14,473 bases of DNA from Deltaproteobacteria bacterium (GTDB taxonomy: Bacteria > Bdellovibrionota_C > UBA2361 > JAAYZI01), in assembly GCA_012514925.1 (NCBI GenBank), contig JAAYZI010000283.1, forward strand, positions 1-14,473, written 5' to 3'. The notes beneath the pieces were generated by a model. The model had not been told where the DNA came from and made no database searches. It saw nothing but the letters and a program-made list of their open reading frames with translations. Of this stretch, positions 1-8,131 are shown one piece after another (the first letter of the stretch is position 1; every line of letters begins with the position of its first letter). Made by a program: the position numbers and the translations under genes.

Positions 1-1
1 T

Positions 2-1204
2 CTGATTAGCAGCGCTCCCGAGAAATATAAATCTAGAGGAACAGGGCTACCCTACCGCCAAGACAGCGACTTTTACTACCTGTCTGGCACTACTCAAAAA
101 GATCTAACGCTGCTGATCTCAAGCACGTGCAAACATCCACTCCTAATACTTAGCAAACCCACTCCGTCCAAAATCCTATGGGAAGGTGCCCCGGAGAACC
201 CAAAAAAGATCGCCTCGGCCATTGGAGCCGAACTAGTTTTTAGTAACGACATCAAAACTGAAGTCAAGAAACGCCTAAACGGCGTGCAAAGACTATACTA
301 TCAAAACACTCCAGGCACCTGCGGCTGGGAAGTTGCGCACGAACTGATGATGCTTAGCTCCTGGTACCGCCGCGGCTATCCTAAAGAATTTCATCACTCG
401 GATGCTTTACTTGAACCCATGCGCCTGATTAAAACCCGGGCGGAAGTTGCCCTTATAAAAGAATCTATAGATATTACGCATGCAGCCTTAACCGGGATAA
501 TGCCGCTTATGCAAAGCGGTGCCAAAGAGTTTGAGATCGCCGCCGCGCTTGAATATTATTTCAGGGCCTGTGGCGCAGAAGTGGCATTCCCTTCGATTGT
601 AGCATCCGGCCCATCAGCCGCAACCCTACACTACGATAAACTCTCCCGCACACTCTCCAAAGGGTCTTTGCTGCTTATTGATTGCGGCGCCCAACGTCGC
701 ATGTACGCCGCGGACATTTCCAGGGTCTTCCCGATAGGCGCAAAATTCTCTGATGCGCAAAAAGAGCTCTATCAAATCGTGCTGGCGGCCCAGCTTGCAG
801 CTATTAAAAAAATCCGACCGGGGGCACTGATTAAATCTGTGTACCAGAAAGCCGCCTATACACTTACAGAGGGCCTCAAAGACCTCGGGGTGCTACGTGG
901 CCGCGTCTCTACGCTTTTTGAAAAACAGGCTTACAAACCCTATTTTCCGCACAGCATCGGGCATAGTTTAGGGCTGGACGTACATGATATAGGTGACCTA
1001 CGCTCCAACGATACAAGCGTTTTAGAAGAAGGAATGGTTCTAACCGTGGAGCCAGGCCTCTACTTTGCCAAAAAGACCGCAAAGCTTCCGGCCTGCGGAG
1101 TGCGTATCGAAGATAACGTTTTGGTCACTGCCACGGGGAACGAAGTGCTTAGCCGAAGGATCCCTAAGGCAGTCCAAGACGTCGAAGCGATGCTTGATTT
1201 TTGA
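2..1204 (+). CDS. pepP: Xaa-Pro aminopeptidase (aminopeptidase P, M24B family), 5'-truncated by the window
   Basis: Cytosolic metallo-aminopeptidase that removes an N-terminal residue preceding proline. The frame is open from base 2 to the TGA at 1202-1204 (400 codons), so the true start lies to the left; a GTG at 284 is internal. The visible N-terminal part carries RQDSDFYYLSG, typical of the aminopeptidase P N-terminal domain. The C-terminal 'pita-bread' domain keeps the five dinuclear metal ligands: Asp in LLLIDCGAQ, Asp in YAADISRVF, His in SIGHSLGLDVHD, Glu in TVEPGLYF and Glu in RIEDNVLV. Given a usual family length of about 430-440 residues, some 30-45 N-terminal residues are missing. 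The next gene downstream, on the same strand 154 bases away, has its own promoter, so the two need not be co-transcribed. Family assignment is confident; the symbol follows the E. coli homologue. Confidence 0.93.
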   Translation: MISSAPEKYKSRGTGLPYRQDSDFYYLSGTTQKDLTLLISSTCKHPLLILSKPTPSKILWEGAPENPKKIASAIGAELVFSNDIKTEVKKRLNGVQRLYYQNTPGTCGWEVAHELMMLSSWYRRGYPKEFHHSDALLEPMRLIKTRAEVALIKESIDITHAALTGIMPLMQSGAKEFEIAAALEYYFRACGAEVAFPSIVASGPSAATLHYDKLSRTLSKGSLLLIDCGAQRRMYAADISRVFPIGAKFSDAQKELYQIVLAAQLAAIKKIRPGALIKSVYQKAAYTLTEGLKDLGVLRGRVSTLFEKQAYKPYFPHSIGHSLGLDVHDIGDLRSNDTSVLEEGMVLTVEPGLYFAKKTAKLPACGVRIEDNVLVTATGNEVLSRRIPKAVQDVEAMLDF

Positions 1205-1338
1205 AAACTATAAGGTGAAACTTAGAGGATTAAAATGATCGACCTCTGAGGGGACCTTTTACTTCAGCTTCAATGTTTGTAGATTTTGTGTGCTCTACTT
1301 TAAGCGTGAACGATTACACAAAATGTTTATACTGTCAC

Positions 1339-1347
1339 TGTTATAAT
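1339..1347 (+). promoter_or_regulatory. Extended -10 promoter for the phosphofructokinase gene
   Basis: TG at 1339-1340, one base, then a perfect TATAAT at 1342-1347. No good -35 hexamer is found 16-18 bases upstream, which suits an extended -10 promoter. Transcription would begin near 1353-1355, only 4-6 bases before the ATG at 1359, so the mRNA would be nearly leaderless. No Shine-Dalgarno motif precedes that ATG, which agrees. The match is seen in the sequence; activity is inferred. Confidence 0.5.
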
Positions 1348-1358
1348 GTTGGATTACT

Positions 1359-2678
1359 ATGCTTAACCCAATTCCATCCCTTGAGGATCTACAGATAGAA
1401 ACCCTTGGCCCTTGCACGGTGCCATCTCCACTCTGCCCAAACACCACCTCGTTTGTTAACGAAAATTCCAGAGTGTCCCTTCTAACTGACAGCCTAGCCA
1501 TAGAAGAGTACCTCGCCCAAGGCAAACCTTTGCCGACTTTCGAGCAGGCAGGACCTCGACAGAATATTTTTTTCGATCCCAAATCTCTAGTTTGTGGCAT
1601 TGTAACTTGTGGCGGCATCTGTCCGGGGTTAAACAATGTAATCCGTACGATCACACTGACCCTCTATGAAAATTACCGGGTCCGCCAGGTTTTAGGTTTT
1701 CGTTATGGTTACGCCGGACTGGCGCCAGACTCGCCCTTCCCCCCTCTTTTTTTAAGCAACACCGATGTGGATAACATCCAGGAAGCGCCTGGTACGATCC
1801 TGGGATCATCCCGGGGGCCGCAACAGCTGGAAGCAATGGTGGCCACCCTTCAAAAACACAACGTCAGCATCTTATTTGTAATCGGAGGTGACGGCACGCT
1901 CACGGGCGCAGCCCACTTAGCCGCGGAGATAAAACGGCACAACTTACCGATCTCCATTATCGGAGTACCTAAGACTATAGATAACGATATCAGCTGGATC
2001 AGCCGCAGCTTCGGATTTACAACCGCAGTCGAAGCGGCTACCAACGCAATTGGGGCCGCGCACTGTGAGGCCAAATCCGCATGGAACGGCGTAGGCCTAG
2101 TTAAGTTGATGGGGCGTCATTCTGGTTTTATAGCGGCGCACGCCTCAGTGGCGACAGGGGTTGTAAACTTTTGTTTAATCCCCGAAGTGCCCTTTATGCT
2201 TGAAGGCGAACAGGGGTTTTTAAAGGCGCTGGAGGCCAGGCTGGCGCGCAAACGCCACGCTGTAGTGGTAGTGGCAGAGGGGGCGGGGCAGTACCTTTTT
2301 GAAACTTCCTCTAACGGCGAGCGGGACGCTTCCGGGAATATAAAGCTGCTGGATATCGGCCCGTATTTAAAAGATGCCATTACGAAGCACTTAAGCTCCT
2401 TAAATATTGATTTTACGGTGAAGTATATTGATCCAAGCTACCTTATTCGTAGCCTCCCGGCCGGAGCGGTAGATGCCGAGTTCTGCATGGAGCTCGGCCT
2501 AAGCGCTGTGCACGCCGGCATGGCCGGGAAAACCAATATGGCAGTGGGGCTTTGGAATCAAAATTTTACGCATGTGCCGATCAGCGTGGTCACCGGGGTG
2601 CGCAAACAAGTGAACCCACGCGATATGCTCTGGCAGACTGTCATGAACACCACCCGCCAGCCGTATGCAATGATATAG
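1359..2678 (+). CDS. 6-phosphofructokinase, long plant/trypanosome-like type, probably ATP-dependent
   Basis: Phosphorylates fructose 6-phosphate to fructose 1,6-bisphosphate in cytosolic glycolysis. The 439-residue protein is longer than the E. coli-type enzyme (about 320) because of an N-terminal extension of about 65 residues ending in FEQAGPRQNIFFDP. Motifs in order: GIVTCGGICPGLNNVIR (80-96, phosphate-binding loop), GGDGT (176-180), PKTIDND (204-210, catalytic Asp) and MGRHSGFIA (251-259). The Gly in GGDGT is typical of ATP users, since PPi-dependent enzymes usually have Asp there. The Lys in PKTIDND is shared by PPi enzymes and by the ATP-using plant and trypanosome enzymes. ATP is therefore the likelier donor, by inference. 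The gene has its own promoter, no visible SD, and converges on the trp operon's last gene with a 15-base gap. Confidence 0.9.
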   Translation: MLNPIPSLEDLQIETLGPCTVPSPLCPNTTSFVNENSRVSLLTDSLAIEEYLAQGKPLPTFEQAGPRQNIFFDPKSLVCGIVTCGGICPGLNNVIRTITLTLYENYRVRQVLGFRYGYAGLAPDSPFPPLFLSNTDVDNIQEAPGTILGSSRGPQQLEAMVATLQKHNVSILFVIGGDGTLTGAAHLAAEIKRHNLPISIIGVPKTIDNDISWISRSFGFTTAVEAATNAIGAAHCEAKSAWNGVGLVKLMGRHSGFIAAHASVATGVVNFCLIPEVPFMLEGEQGFLKALEARLARKRHAVVVVAEGAGQYLFETSSNGERDASGNIKLLDIGPYLKDAITKHLSSLNIDFTVKYIDPSYLIRSLPAGAVDAEFCMELGLSAVHAGMAGKTNMAVGLWNQNFTHVPISVVTGVRKQVNPRDMLWQTVMNTTRQPYAMI

Positions 2679-2693
2679 CGCAAGGCGCAGAAA

Positions 2694-3704
2694 TTACAGG
2701 CCCCGCCGAAACTGAAAAGCCGCACGGGCGCGCCTAATCAGACGCTCGGATTGTAAATAATTCAGCGTCTGAGCTCCGTCTGAGAGAGCTTCTTCGGGAT
2801 GCTTATGCACTTCAAAGATAATCCCATCCGCCCCGGCCATGATCGCAGCTAGCGCCACCGGCTCCACCCACCTGCGCACTCCCACCCCATGCGAGGGATC
2901 GACAATCACAGGAAGATGGGATTTTTCCTTAAGAGCCGGAATGGCGTTTAGATCCAACGCATTTCTGTAAGAAGGCTCGCTGGTCCGCACTCCCCGCTCG
3001 CAAAGGATTAACTTCTCGTTGCCACTTGAAAAAATATACTCGGCCGACTGTAACAACTCTTCCAAGGTGCCCGCCATGGCGCGCTTTAAAAGCACCGGCT
3101 TATCAACCTTGCCAAGCTCGCCCAACAAATCAAAATTTTGTGAGTTCCTGGCCCCCACTTGAAAAATATCAATGTAAGGATACATCTCGGCGATATGCCC
3201 TGGAGAAACAACCTCACTTATTACCTTAATCCCAGCTTGAGAGGCGATACTATGAAACATCTTTAAACCTTCAAGCCCCAAGCCCCGAAATGCGTAAGGC
3301 GAAGTGCGGGGCTTAAACGCCCCGCCACGCATGATCGCTACGCCGTTTCGTTTGAGGTGAGACACCACCGAACGAACCTGCTCCTCACTCTCAATCGCGC
3401 AGGGGCCGGCGATTAGAGTTAGATCTCCCTCGTGCACATGCGTTTCTCCCCCGAGATCAATCACAGTCGGTGTCACACGCCACTTACGTGACACCAGCTT
3501 GTACGCATCCGAAACGCGGTGCACATCACTGACACCCGGCGCCTTACCAACCAATCGAATATCAAACTCGGCGCTTCCAACTGCCACTAAGTAACGCCCA
3601 CCCTGCGTTTTAACCTCAGTTAATTTATATCCAAAGCTCCCAATCAGAGCGCTTAAACTCTGTAGCTGTTCCGGAGTTATGTCGGAAGAAAGCGTGATAA
3701 TCAT
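2694..3704 (-). CDS. aroF: 3-deoxy-7-phosphoheptulonate (DAHP) synthase, type I-beta with N-terminal regulatory domain
   Basis: Condenses phosphoenolpyruvate and erythrose 4-phosphate to DAHP, the first step of the shikimate pathway. Residues 1 to about 75 form a small ferredoxin-like/ACT-like domain of the kind found in the Thermotoga maritima enzyme; the barrel follows. Metal ligands fall at Cys102 (AGPCAIES), His272 (DPSHGVG), Glu298 (IIFEVH) and Asp309, the same numbers I recall for T. maritima. This supports both the class and the ATG at 3704. The substrate loop GGAFKPRTSPYAF is at 127-139. The start overlaps the trpA stop in an ATGA (3701-3704), with GAGG upstream, so this is the last gene of the trp operon. 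It would supply chorismate precursors when tryptophan genes are on. Feedback by aromatic amino acids through the N-terminal domain is known for relatives and only inferred here. The symbol is generic; aroG is also used. Confidence 0.93.
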   Translation of the reverse strand: MIITLSSDITPEQLQSLSALIGSFGYKLTEVKTQGGRYLVAVGSAEFDIRLVGKAPGVSDVHRVSDAYKLVSRKWRVTPTVIDLGGETHVHEGDLTLIAGPCAIESEEQVRSVVSHLKRNGVAIMRGGAFKPRTSPYAFRGLGLEGLKMFHSIASQAGIKVISEVVSPGHIAEMYPYIDIFQVGARNSQNFDLLGELGKVDKPVLLKRAMAGTLEELLQSAEYIFSSGNEKLILCERGVRTSEPSYRNALDLNAIPALKEKSHLPVIVDPSHGVGVRRWVEPVALAAIMAGADGIIFEVHKHPEEALSDGAQTLNYLQSERLIRRARAAFQFRRGL

Positions 3705-4489
3705 GGCTTTGGCGACCTCAGGCTCCCTATAAAACTTTGAACCTTCTCTTCCAATCCACCCTGATTTGAAAGCGCTCGGATAAAGGCACTGCCGATAATT
3801 GCGCCTCTGGAATACTCCGAAACACGCTCGAAACTCTTGGCGTCACTTACTCCAAACCCCACTAAGAAAGGATTAGTAAGGCGCATCTCTGACAGCCGTC
3901 TAAAAAACTCCCGCTGCCTCTCACCCACCTCAAGATAATTTCCCGTGGTAGCATCAGAAGAAACCGCATAAATAAAGCCGCTACTCAAGCGGTCAATCAT
4001 GCGGATACGCTCCGGCGACGTGTGTGACGTCACTAAAAAAACAGTGCTTAAACTACGTTCCTCAAAAAAACCACGATACGGCTCCATATACTCAGGGGGC
4101 AGGTCGGGGATAATCACGCCGTCCAAACCTACCCGGCTGCAATCAGCAGCAAAGCGCTGCATACCGTAAGACAGTAGGGGGTTAACACAGCTCATCAGCA
4201 CCAAAGGCAGTGCAACTAAGCTTCGGATATTCTCCAACTGTTTAAAAAGCAGCTCCAGAGTCATACCATTTTTAAGAGCGCACTCGTTGGCGGCTTGAAT
4301 CGTAGGACCATCCACTAGTGAATCAGAGAAAGGAAATCCGATCTCAATTAAATCCACACCGTTTTTTTCCAGTAACTGACAAAGCAGAGGCGCATCTTGG
4401 AGACCCGGAAAACCTGCGGTAAAATAGATCGAGAGTAACTTCCTATCGCTCTCACTAAAAAGCCTTGTCAACCTGTTGCTAATAGCCAT
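3701..4489 (-). CDS. trpA: Tryptophan synthase alpha chain
   Basis: Cleaves indole-3-glycerol phosphate to indole and glyceraldehyde 3-phosphate and passes indole to TrpB in the alpha2-beta2 complex. I chose the ATG at 4489 (262 residues). A longer frame from 4543 would add 18 residues inside trpB. With the 4489 start the catalytic residues are Glu49 (LIEIGFP) and Asp60 (LVDGP), exactly the E. coli numbers. AGGG lies about 10 bases upstream, and the trpB stop is one base before the start. The (beta/alpha)8 barrel motifs follow: DGVIIPDLPPEY, YAVSSDATTG (phosphate site) and GFGVSDAKS. One oddity: the family's FSDPLADGP reads FSDSLVDGP, so Pro57 and Ala59 (E. coli numbering) are replaced while both catalytic acids stay. 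The gene ends in a 4-base overlap with the DAHP synthase gene. Confidence 0.96.
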   Translation of the reverse strand: MAISNRLTRLFSESDRKLLSIYFTAGFPGLQDAPLLCQLLEKNGVDLIEIGFPFSDSLVDGPTIQAANECALKNGMTLELLFKQLENIRSLVALPLVLMSCVNPLLSYGMQRFAADCSRVGLDGVIIPDLPPEYMEPYRGFFEERSLSTVFLVTSHTSPERIRMIDRLSSGFIYAVSSDATTGNYLEVGERQREFFRRLSEMRLTNPFLVGFGVSDAKSFERVSEYSRGAIIGSAFIRALSNQGGLEEKVQSFIGSLRSPKP

Positions 4490-4490
4490 A

Positions 4491-5681
4491 TCAGCCGCCC
4501 TGTTTCTTCTGATACTCAAGGTAGGCCGCCATATCTTTATCACCTCTCCCCGAAAGAATTACCACCACTACTTCGTTTGCCGCGGCGCCAAGCTTCCCTA
4601 GATAGGCCAAAGCGTGGGCACTCTCAAGCGCCGGGATAATCCCCTCGATTCTGGTAAGCTGCAACGCTGCCGCAAAGGCCTCATCATCCGTAACGCTAAC
4701 ATACTTCGCCCGACCGCTCTTACAAAGATAAGAATGCTGTGGCCCCACTCCAGGATAATCTAATCCAGCCGAAGCAGAATGAGCTTCCTCCACCTGCCCA
4801 TCCCGGGTTTGCATCAACACTATGCAGCTACCGTGCAACACCCCCTTAGAGCCAAGCGCTAAAGTGGCAGCGGAGCGTCCACTTGTCAGCCCCTCACCGG
4901 CTGCTTCTACTCCGTACAGTTTTACGGAGGGTTGATCTAAATAGTGGTAAAAGCTGCCCATGGCGTTACTGCCTCCGCCCACACACGCTAATATATAATC
5001 GGGGGTCTCCCTTCCGATCTGCTCCGTTAACTGTTGCTTAAGCTCCTCGCTGATTACGGATTGAAAACGCGCCACCATATCCGGGTAGGGGTGCGGGCCC
5101 ACCGTCGAGCCGATAATATAATGTGTATCCAGAGGGTGAGCGATCCAATCGCGGATAGCCTCATTGGTAGCATCTTTTAAGACTTGAGTCCCAGACCTGA
5201 CCTCGCGCACTTCGGCCCCTAGCATACGCATCCGCTCCACATTCGGACTCTGACGCGCGCAATCAAGTGCTCCCATAAAAACCACACACTCCAACCCCAT
5301 CAAAGCGCAAACGGTAGCCGCGGCCACACCGTGCTGCCCTGCCCCTGTTTCGGCGATAATGCGCCGTTTGCCGAGCCTTTTCGCCAACAGAATCTGACCC
5401 AGTGTATTGTTGATTTTGTGAGAACCGGTATGATTCAGGTCCTCACGCTTTAGAAAGACTCGCGCTCCAACCTGCTCAGAAAGGCGGCCGGCAAAATAGA
5501 GCGATGAGGGCCTCCCCGCATAATCTCTAAGCAGACTCTTAAATTCCACCTGAAAATCAGGCGATTCAATAATTTTCAGATAGTGCCCGCGTAGCTCCAA
5601 CACATTCGGCTGGAGCATTTCGGGGATATACGCACCCCCGAACTCGCCGAAAAATCCGTTTTCATCACCAGAGTAGCTCAC
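4491..5681 (-). CDS. trpB: Tryptophan synthase beta chain
   Basis: PLP enzyme that joins indole and serine to make L-tryptophan. It has 396 residues, the usual length. The N-terminus GFFGEFGGAYIPEML is diagnostic of the ordinary TrpB1 type. The PLP Schiff-base lysine is Lys89 in HTGSHKINN. The indole/serine site motif AETGAGQHGVA and the phosphate-binding CVGGGSNAMG (near 230) are intact. The start is GTG at 5681, overlapping the trpF stop as GTGA, with GAGGTG 7 bases upstream. The stop lies one base before trpA, so the two subunits are made side by side. The sequence resembles Bacteroidota TrpB proteins as I remember them (for example GSTVGPHPYPDMVARFQSV); that is an impression, not a search result. 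Confidence 0.97.
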   Translation of the reverse strand: MSYSGDENGFFGEFGGAYIPEMLQPNVLELRGHYLKIIESPDFQVEFKSLLRDYAGRPSSLYFAGRLSEQVGARVFLKREDLNHTGSHKINNTLGQILLAKRLGKRRIIAETGAGQHGVAAATVCALMGLECVVFMGALDCARQSPNVERMRMLGAEVREVRSGTQVLKDATNEAIRDWIAHPLDTHYIIGSTVGPHPYPDMVARFQSVISEELKQQLTEQIGRETPDYILACVGGGSNAMGSFYHYLDQPSVKLYGVEAAGEGLTSGRSAATLALGSKGVLHGSCIVLMQTRDGQVEEAHSASAGLDYPGVGPQHSYLCKSGRAKYVSVTDDEAFAAALQLTRIEGIIPALESAHALAYLGKLGAAANEVVVVILSGRGDKDMAAYLEYQKKQGG

Positions 5682-6316
5682 TTTCGCACCTCAGCCATAA
5701 CCTCCTGCACCAGCGAAATGGATTTAAGCCCCGGCCGCACCTCAACTTTAGAGTTGAAATCAACCCCATAAAATTTTTCGCACCCGCGCAAGCAGCCCAA
5801 GACTTCCCTGATATTCTCGCGCCCCATTCCTCCACTCACAAAAAATGGATTGTTCCCCTGGTAGCTCTTCAAAATATCCCAATCAAAGGCCTCGCCCGAT
5901 CCTCCAAAGCCCGCACTCTGGGTGTCAAACAAAAACCAGGAGCAGTAAGACTCGTACGCCGAAAGTTCGCTAAGATCGAACCCCGGGCCAACTCCAAAAG
6001 CCTTTATCACCGGTAAGTCAGGCACCTCGCGGCTTAGGTCCCGGCAAAACTCCGGCCCTTCATCCCCATGTAACTGCACTACATCCAAAAAATAAACGTC
6101 TTTCTTGTCGATAATATACTCGATACTTTGATTGACAAAAACCCCGACTTTTTTAACACGCGCGTCAAAGTTTCGCAGCTGGGCGGTGTTAAGTCTTAAA
6201 CCCACAAAACGCGGCGAAGCTTCATAGAAGATAAAACCCACAAAATCCGGCTGAAGACGTGAAATATCGTCGATGTTCTGCGGATCCCGCAAACCACACA
6301 CTTTTATTTTAAGCAT
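5678..6316 (-). CDS. trpF: Phosphoribosylanthranilate isomerase
   Basis: Isomerises N-(5-phosphoribosyl)anthranilate to CdRP, the third step from anthranilate. I chose the ATG at 6316 (212 residues): it gives MLKIKVCGLRD, placing the general-base cysteine at Cys7 as in the Thermotoga enzyme, with GGGGA just upstream. An in-frame ATG at 6331 would add five residues, but its AGGAG touches the start codon. The general acid is probably Asp131 in WFLFDTQ. The phosphate-binding ends FVSGGMG and VDFNSKVE are present. The gene overlaps trpC by 8 bases and trpB by 4. It is a separate protein, not the TrpC-TrpF fusion of enterobacteria. Confidence 0.94.
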   Translation of the reverse strand: MLKIKVCGLRDPQNIDDISRLQPDFVGFIFYEASPRFVGLRLNTAQLRNFDARVKKVGVFVNQSIEYIIDKKDVYFLDVVQLHGDEGPEFCRDLSREVPDLPVIKAFGVGPGFDLSELSAYESYCSWFLFDTQSAGFGGSGEAFDWDILKSYQGNNPFFVSGGMGRENIREVLGCLRGCEKFYGVDFNSKVEVRPGLKSISLVQEVMAEVRK

Positions 6317-7127
6317 GGGCTTCCCCGACATCTCCTAAGATTTCACTTACGTCGCGAATCACCTCGGCGCAAGCCTGCTCCGGTGAACCACTCTGCATAA
6401 AAAGCTGCCCCATCAAAAATCCATCAAAACCGGCGCGCTTAAGCTGTACAATCTGCGCTGCGTTCTCAATGCCAGACTCGGATATTTTTACAATTCCCTC
6501 TGGAAGATGCTCCACCAACTCAAATGATCTCTGCAAATCGACACTCATTTCGGCAAGATTGCGGTTATTGACTCCAATTAAATCTATCTCCCCGCAAAAA
6601 GCCTCCTCCAGATCTTTTAAACTGTGGATCTCAAGCAGCACCTCCAGACCCAAACTTGTGGCAAACGCGGCCAACCTCTTAATCTCTCCAGCCGGCAACG
6701 CCCGACCGATTAGAAGCGCCACATCCGCTCCAATAGCCTTAGCTTCTACGAGCTGGTACTCATCCACAATGAAATCCTTGCGTAGGATCGGGCAGTAGTT
6801 AAACCTGCGCGCAATTTTAAGATCCTCGGCGCTCCCCCCAAAGAACTCCTTGTCCGTAAGCACCGAAAGAGCCGAAGCCCCAGCCTGCATATACCCGATG
6901 GAAAGACGTTCCACCGAAATATTCTGATTAATATCCCCTCGAGACGGAGAACGACGCTTAATCTCGGCGATCACCCCAACCCTGTCCTGACGCCGCAGAT
7001 ACTGCTTTAGAGAAACGCAGGGCGTTTCATAATAAATGCTCTTTTCAAGCCACTTGATAGGAAAAAGCTCCTTGGCTTCTGCGACTTCACGACGCTTAAC
7101 CGCGATTATTTTCTCCAAAACGCTCAT
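6309..7127 (-). CDS. trpC: Indole-3-glycerol phosphate synthase
   Basis: Closes the indole ring: CdRP to indole-3-glycerol phosphate plus CO2 and water. The 272-residue monofunctional protein has a (beta/alpha)8 barrel with the expected catalytic set: Glu55 and Lys57 (AEIKRRSPS), Lys117 (ILRKDFI), Glu166 (VLLEIHS), Asn187 (GVNNRN) and Ser216 (KISESGI). The N-terminus MSVLEKIIAVKRREV is the usual helix that caps the barrel. The start ATG at 7127 overlaps the trpD stop as ATGA, and AGGAGGGG lies about 10 bases upstream. The 3' end overlaps trpF by 8 bases. Confidence 0.97.
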   Translation of the reverse strand: MSVLEKIIAVKRREVAEAKELFPIKWLEKSIYYETPCVSLKQYLRRQDRVGVIAEIKRRSPSRGDINQNISVERLSIGYMQAGASALSVLTDKEFFGGSAEDLKIARRFNYCPILRKDFIVDEYQLVEAKAIGADVALLIGRALPAGEIKRLAAFATSLGLEVLLEIHSLKDLEEAFCGEIDLIGVNNRNLAEMSVDLQRSFELVEHLPEGIVKISESGIENAAQIVQLKRAGFDGFLMGQLFMQSGSPEQACAEVIRDVSEILGDVGEAHA

Positions 7128-8125
7128 GTCTTTGGCCCCTCCTGGCGCAGCGCCTCCAAAACCGCAAGAGCCTTGCCTGAGCGCAACGACTCACGCGCCA
7201 TCTCAACAGCCTCCTTATAGTCTGCCGCCCGGCCACATAACTTTAACGCCGCCGCCGCATTTACACAAACCACTCGCTCCTGAGCCGGGGTCCCCTGCCC
7301 CTGCAAAATGCGCATAAAGATCTCCGCAGACTCAGTTACGCTGCGGCCACCACTTAAATCCTGCGCCCTCACGGCCTGACAGCCCCAATCTTTAGGCTCC
7401 AGTAGACGCTCTTCGTTTCGCCCTTGCAACAAACAGGGACTGGTTAACGAAATCTCATCGTAACCATCCAAGGAGTGTAGCACCACATACTTCACTCCCA
7501 ACTGCTGCAACAAATAGTGGTAGAGGCGCTGCAAGCCAAAAGTAGCAACTCCAACTACCTGCGCTGGAGGAGCAGCCGGATTGACGAGAGGACCAAGCAG
7601 ATTAAAAAAAGTTCTAACTCCCAGCTCCTTTCGGATGGGTGCCAGATGCTTCATGGCGGGATGAAAAATAGGCGCATGCAGGAAGCAGAAGCCACTGCGC
7701 TCAATTTGGGCTTGGGCCTGCGCCGCAGTCTTTGGAAAATACACACCGACCTGCTCCAAAACATTAGAAGCCCCACACACGGAGGAAGCCGCATAGTTGC
7801 CATGCTTTGCAACTCTCTGCCCTGCTCCCACTGTTACCAACGCCGCTAAAGTTGAGATATTGAAGGTGTCCTTTCCATCCCCACCGGTGCCTACCAAGTC
7901 GACAGCATCATACGGGCTAAGATCGACCGGAAGACAAAGGTCCAGCATTGCCGCGCGAAATCCTTGCAGCTCATCCACACCGATGGGCCGCATGCAGAAA
8001 ACCGTCAAAAAGGCAGCCACCTGCGTAGGCGCATACTTGCCGGCGGCAATCTCCTTTAAAATCGCGCGCGACTCTTCCACCGAAAGAAAACCATGGCGGA
8101 ATAGCCGCTCTAAAAACTCCCTCAT
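7124..8125 (-). CDS. trpD: Anthranilate phosphoribosyltransferase
   Basis: Transfers phosphoribose from PRPP to anthranilate. It has 333 residues and is not fused to TrpG. The PRPP diphosphate loop GTGGDG is at 79-84, with KDTFNISTLA after it. KHGN (107-110) is followed by YAASSVCGASNVLEQ, where many homologues have R-A/S-V-S-S; a Tyr at that place is, to my memory, common in Bacteroidota. The metal-binding Asp-Glu pair appears in GYDEISL, and the anthranilate-site segment is IRKELGVRTFFNLLGPLVNP. The ATG at 8125 has AAGGA about 5 bases upstream, and trpG ends 6 bases before it. The 3' end overlaps trpC by 4 bases. Confidence 0.97.
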   Translation of the reverse strand: MREFLERLFRHGFLSVEESRAILKEIAAGKYAPTQVAAFLTVFCMRPIGVDELQGFRAAMLDLCLPVDLSPYDAVDLVGTGGDGKDTFNISTLAALVTVGAGQRVAKHGNYAASSVCGASNVLEQVGVYFPKTAAQAQAQIERSGFCFLHAPIFHPAMKHLAPIRKELGVRTFFNLLGPLVNPAAPPAQVVGVATFGLQRLYHYLLQQLGVKYVVLHSLDGYDEISLTSPCLLQGRNEERLLEPKDWGCQAVRAQDLSGGRSVTESAEIFMRILQGQGTPAQERVVCVNAAAALKLCGRAADYKEAVEMARESLRSGKALAVLEALRQEGPKT

Positions 8126-8131
8126 GTTTCC

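Noticed and set aside
1224..1260. Terminator after the aminopeptidase gene (AGAGG/CCTCT, then TTTT)
   Set aside because: The stem is only five pairs with a 14-base loop, and the four T lie ten bases away, too weak to call.
4490..4543. Longer trpA frame starting at 4543 (18 extra residues)
   Set aside because: It lies within trpB, lacks family similarity, and the shorter start puts Glu49 and Asp60 at their standard positions.
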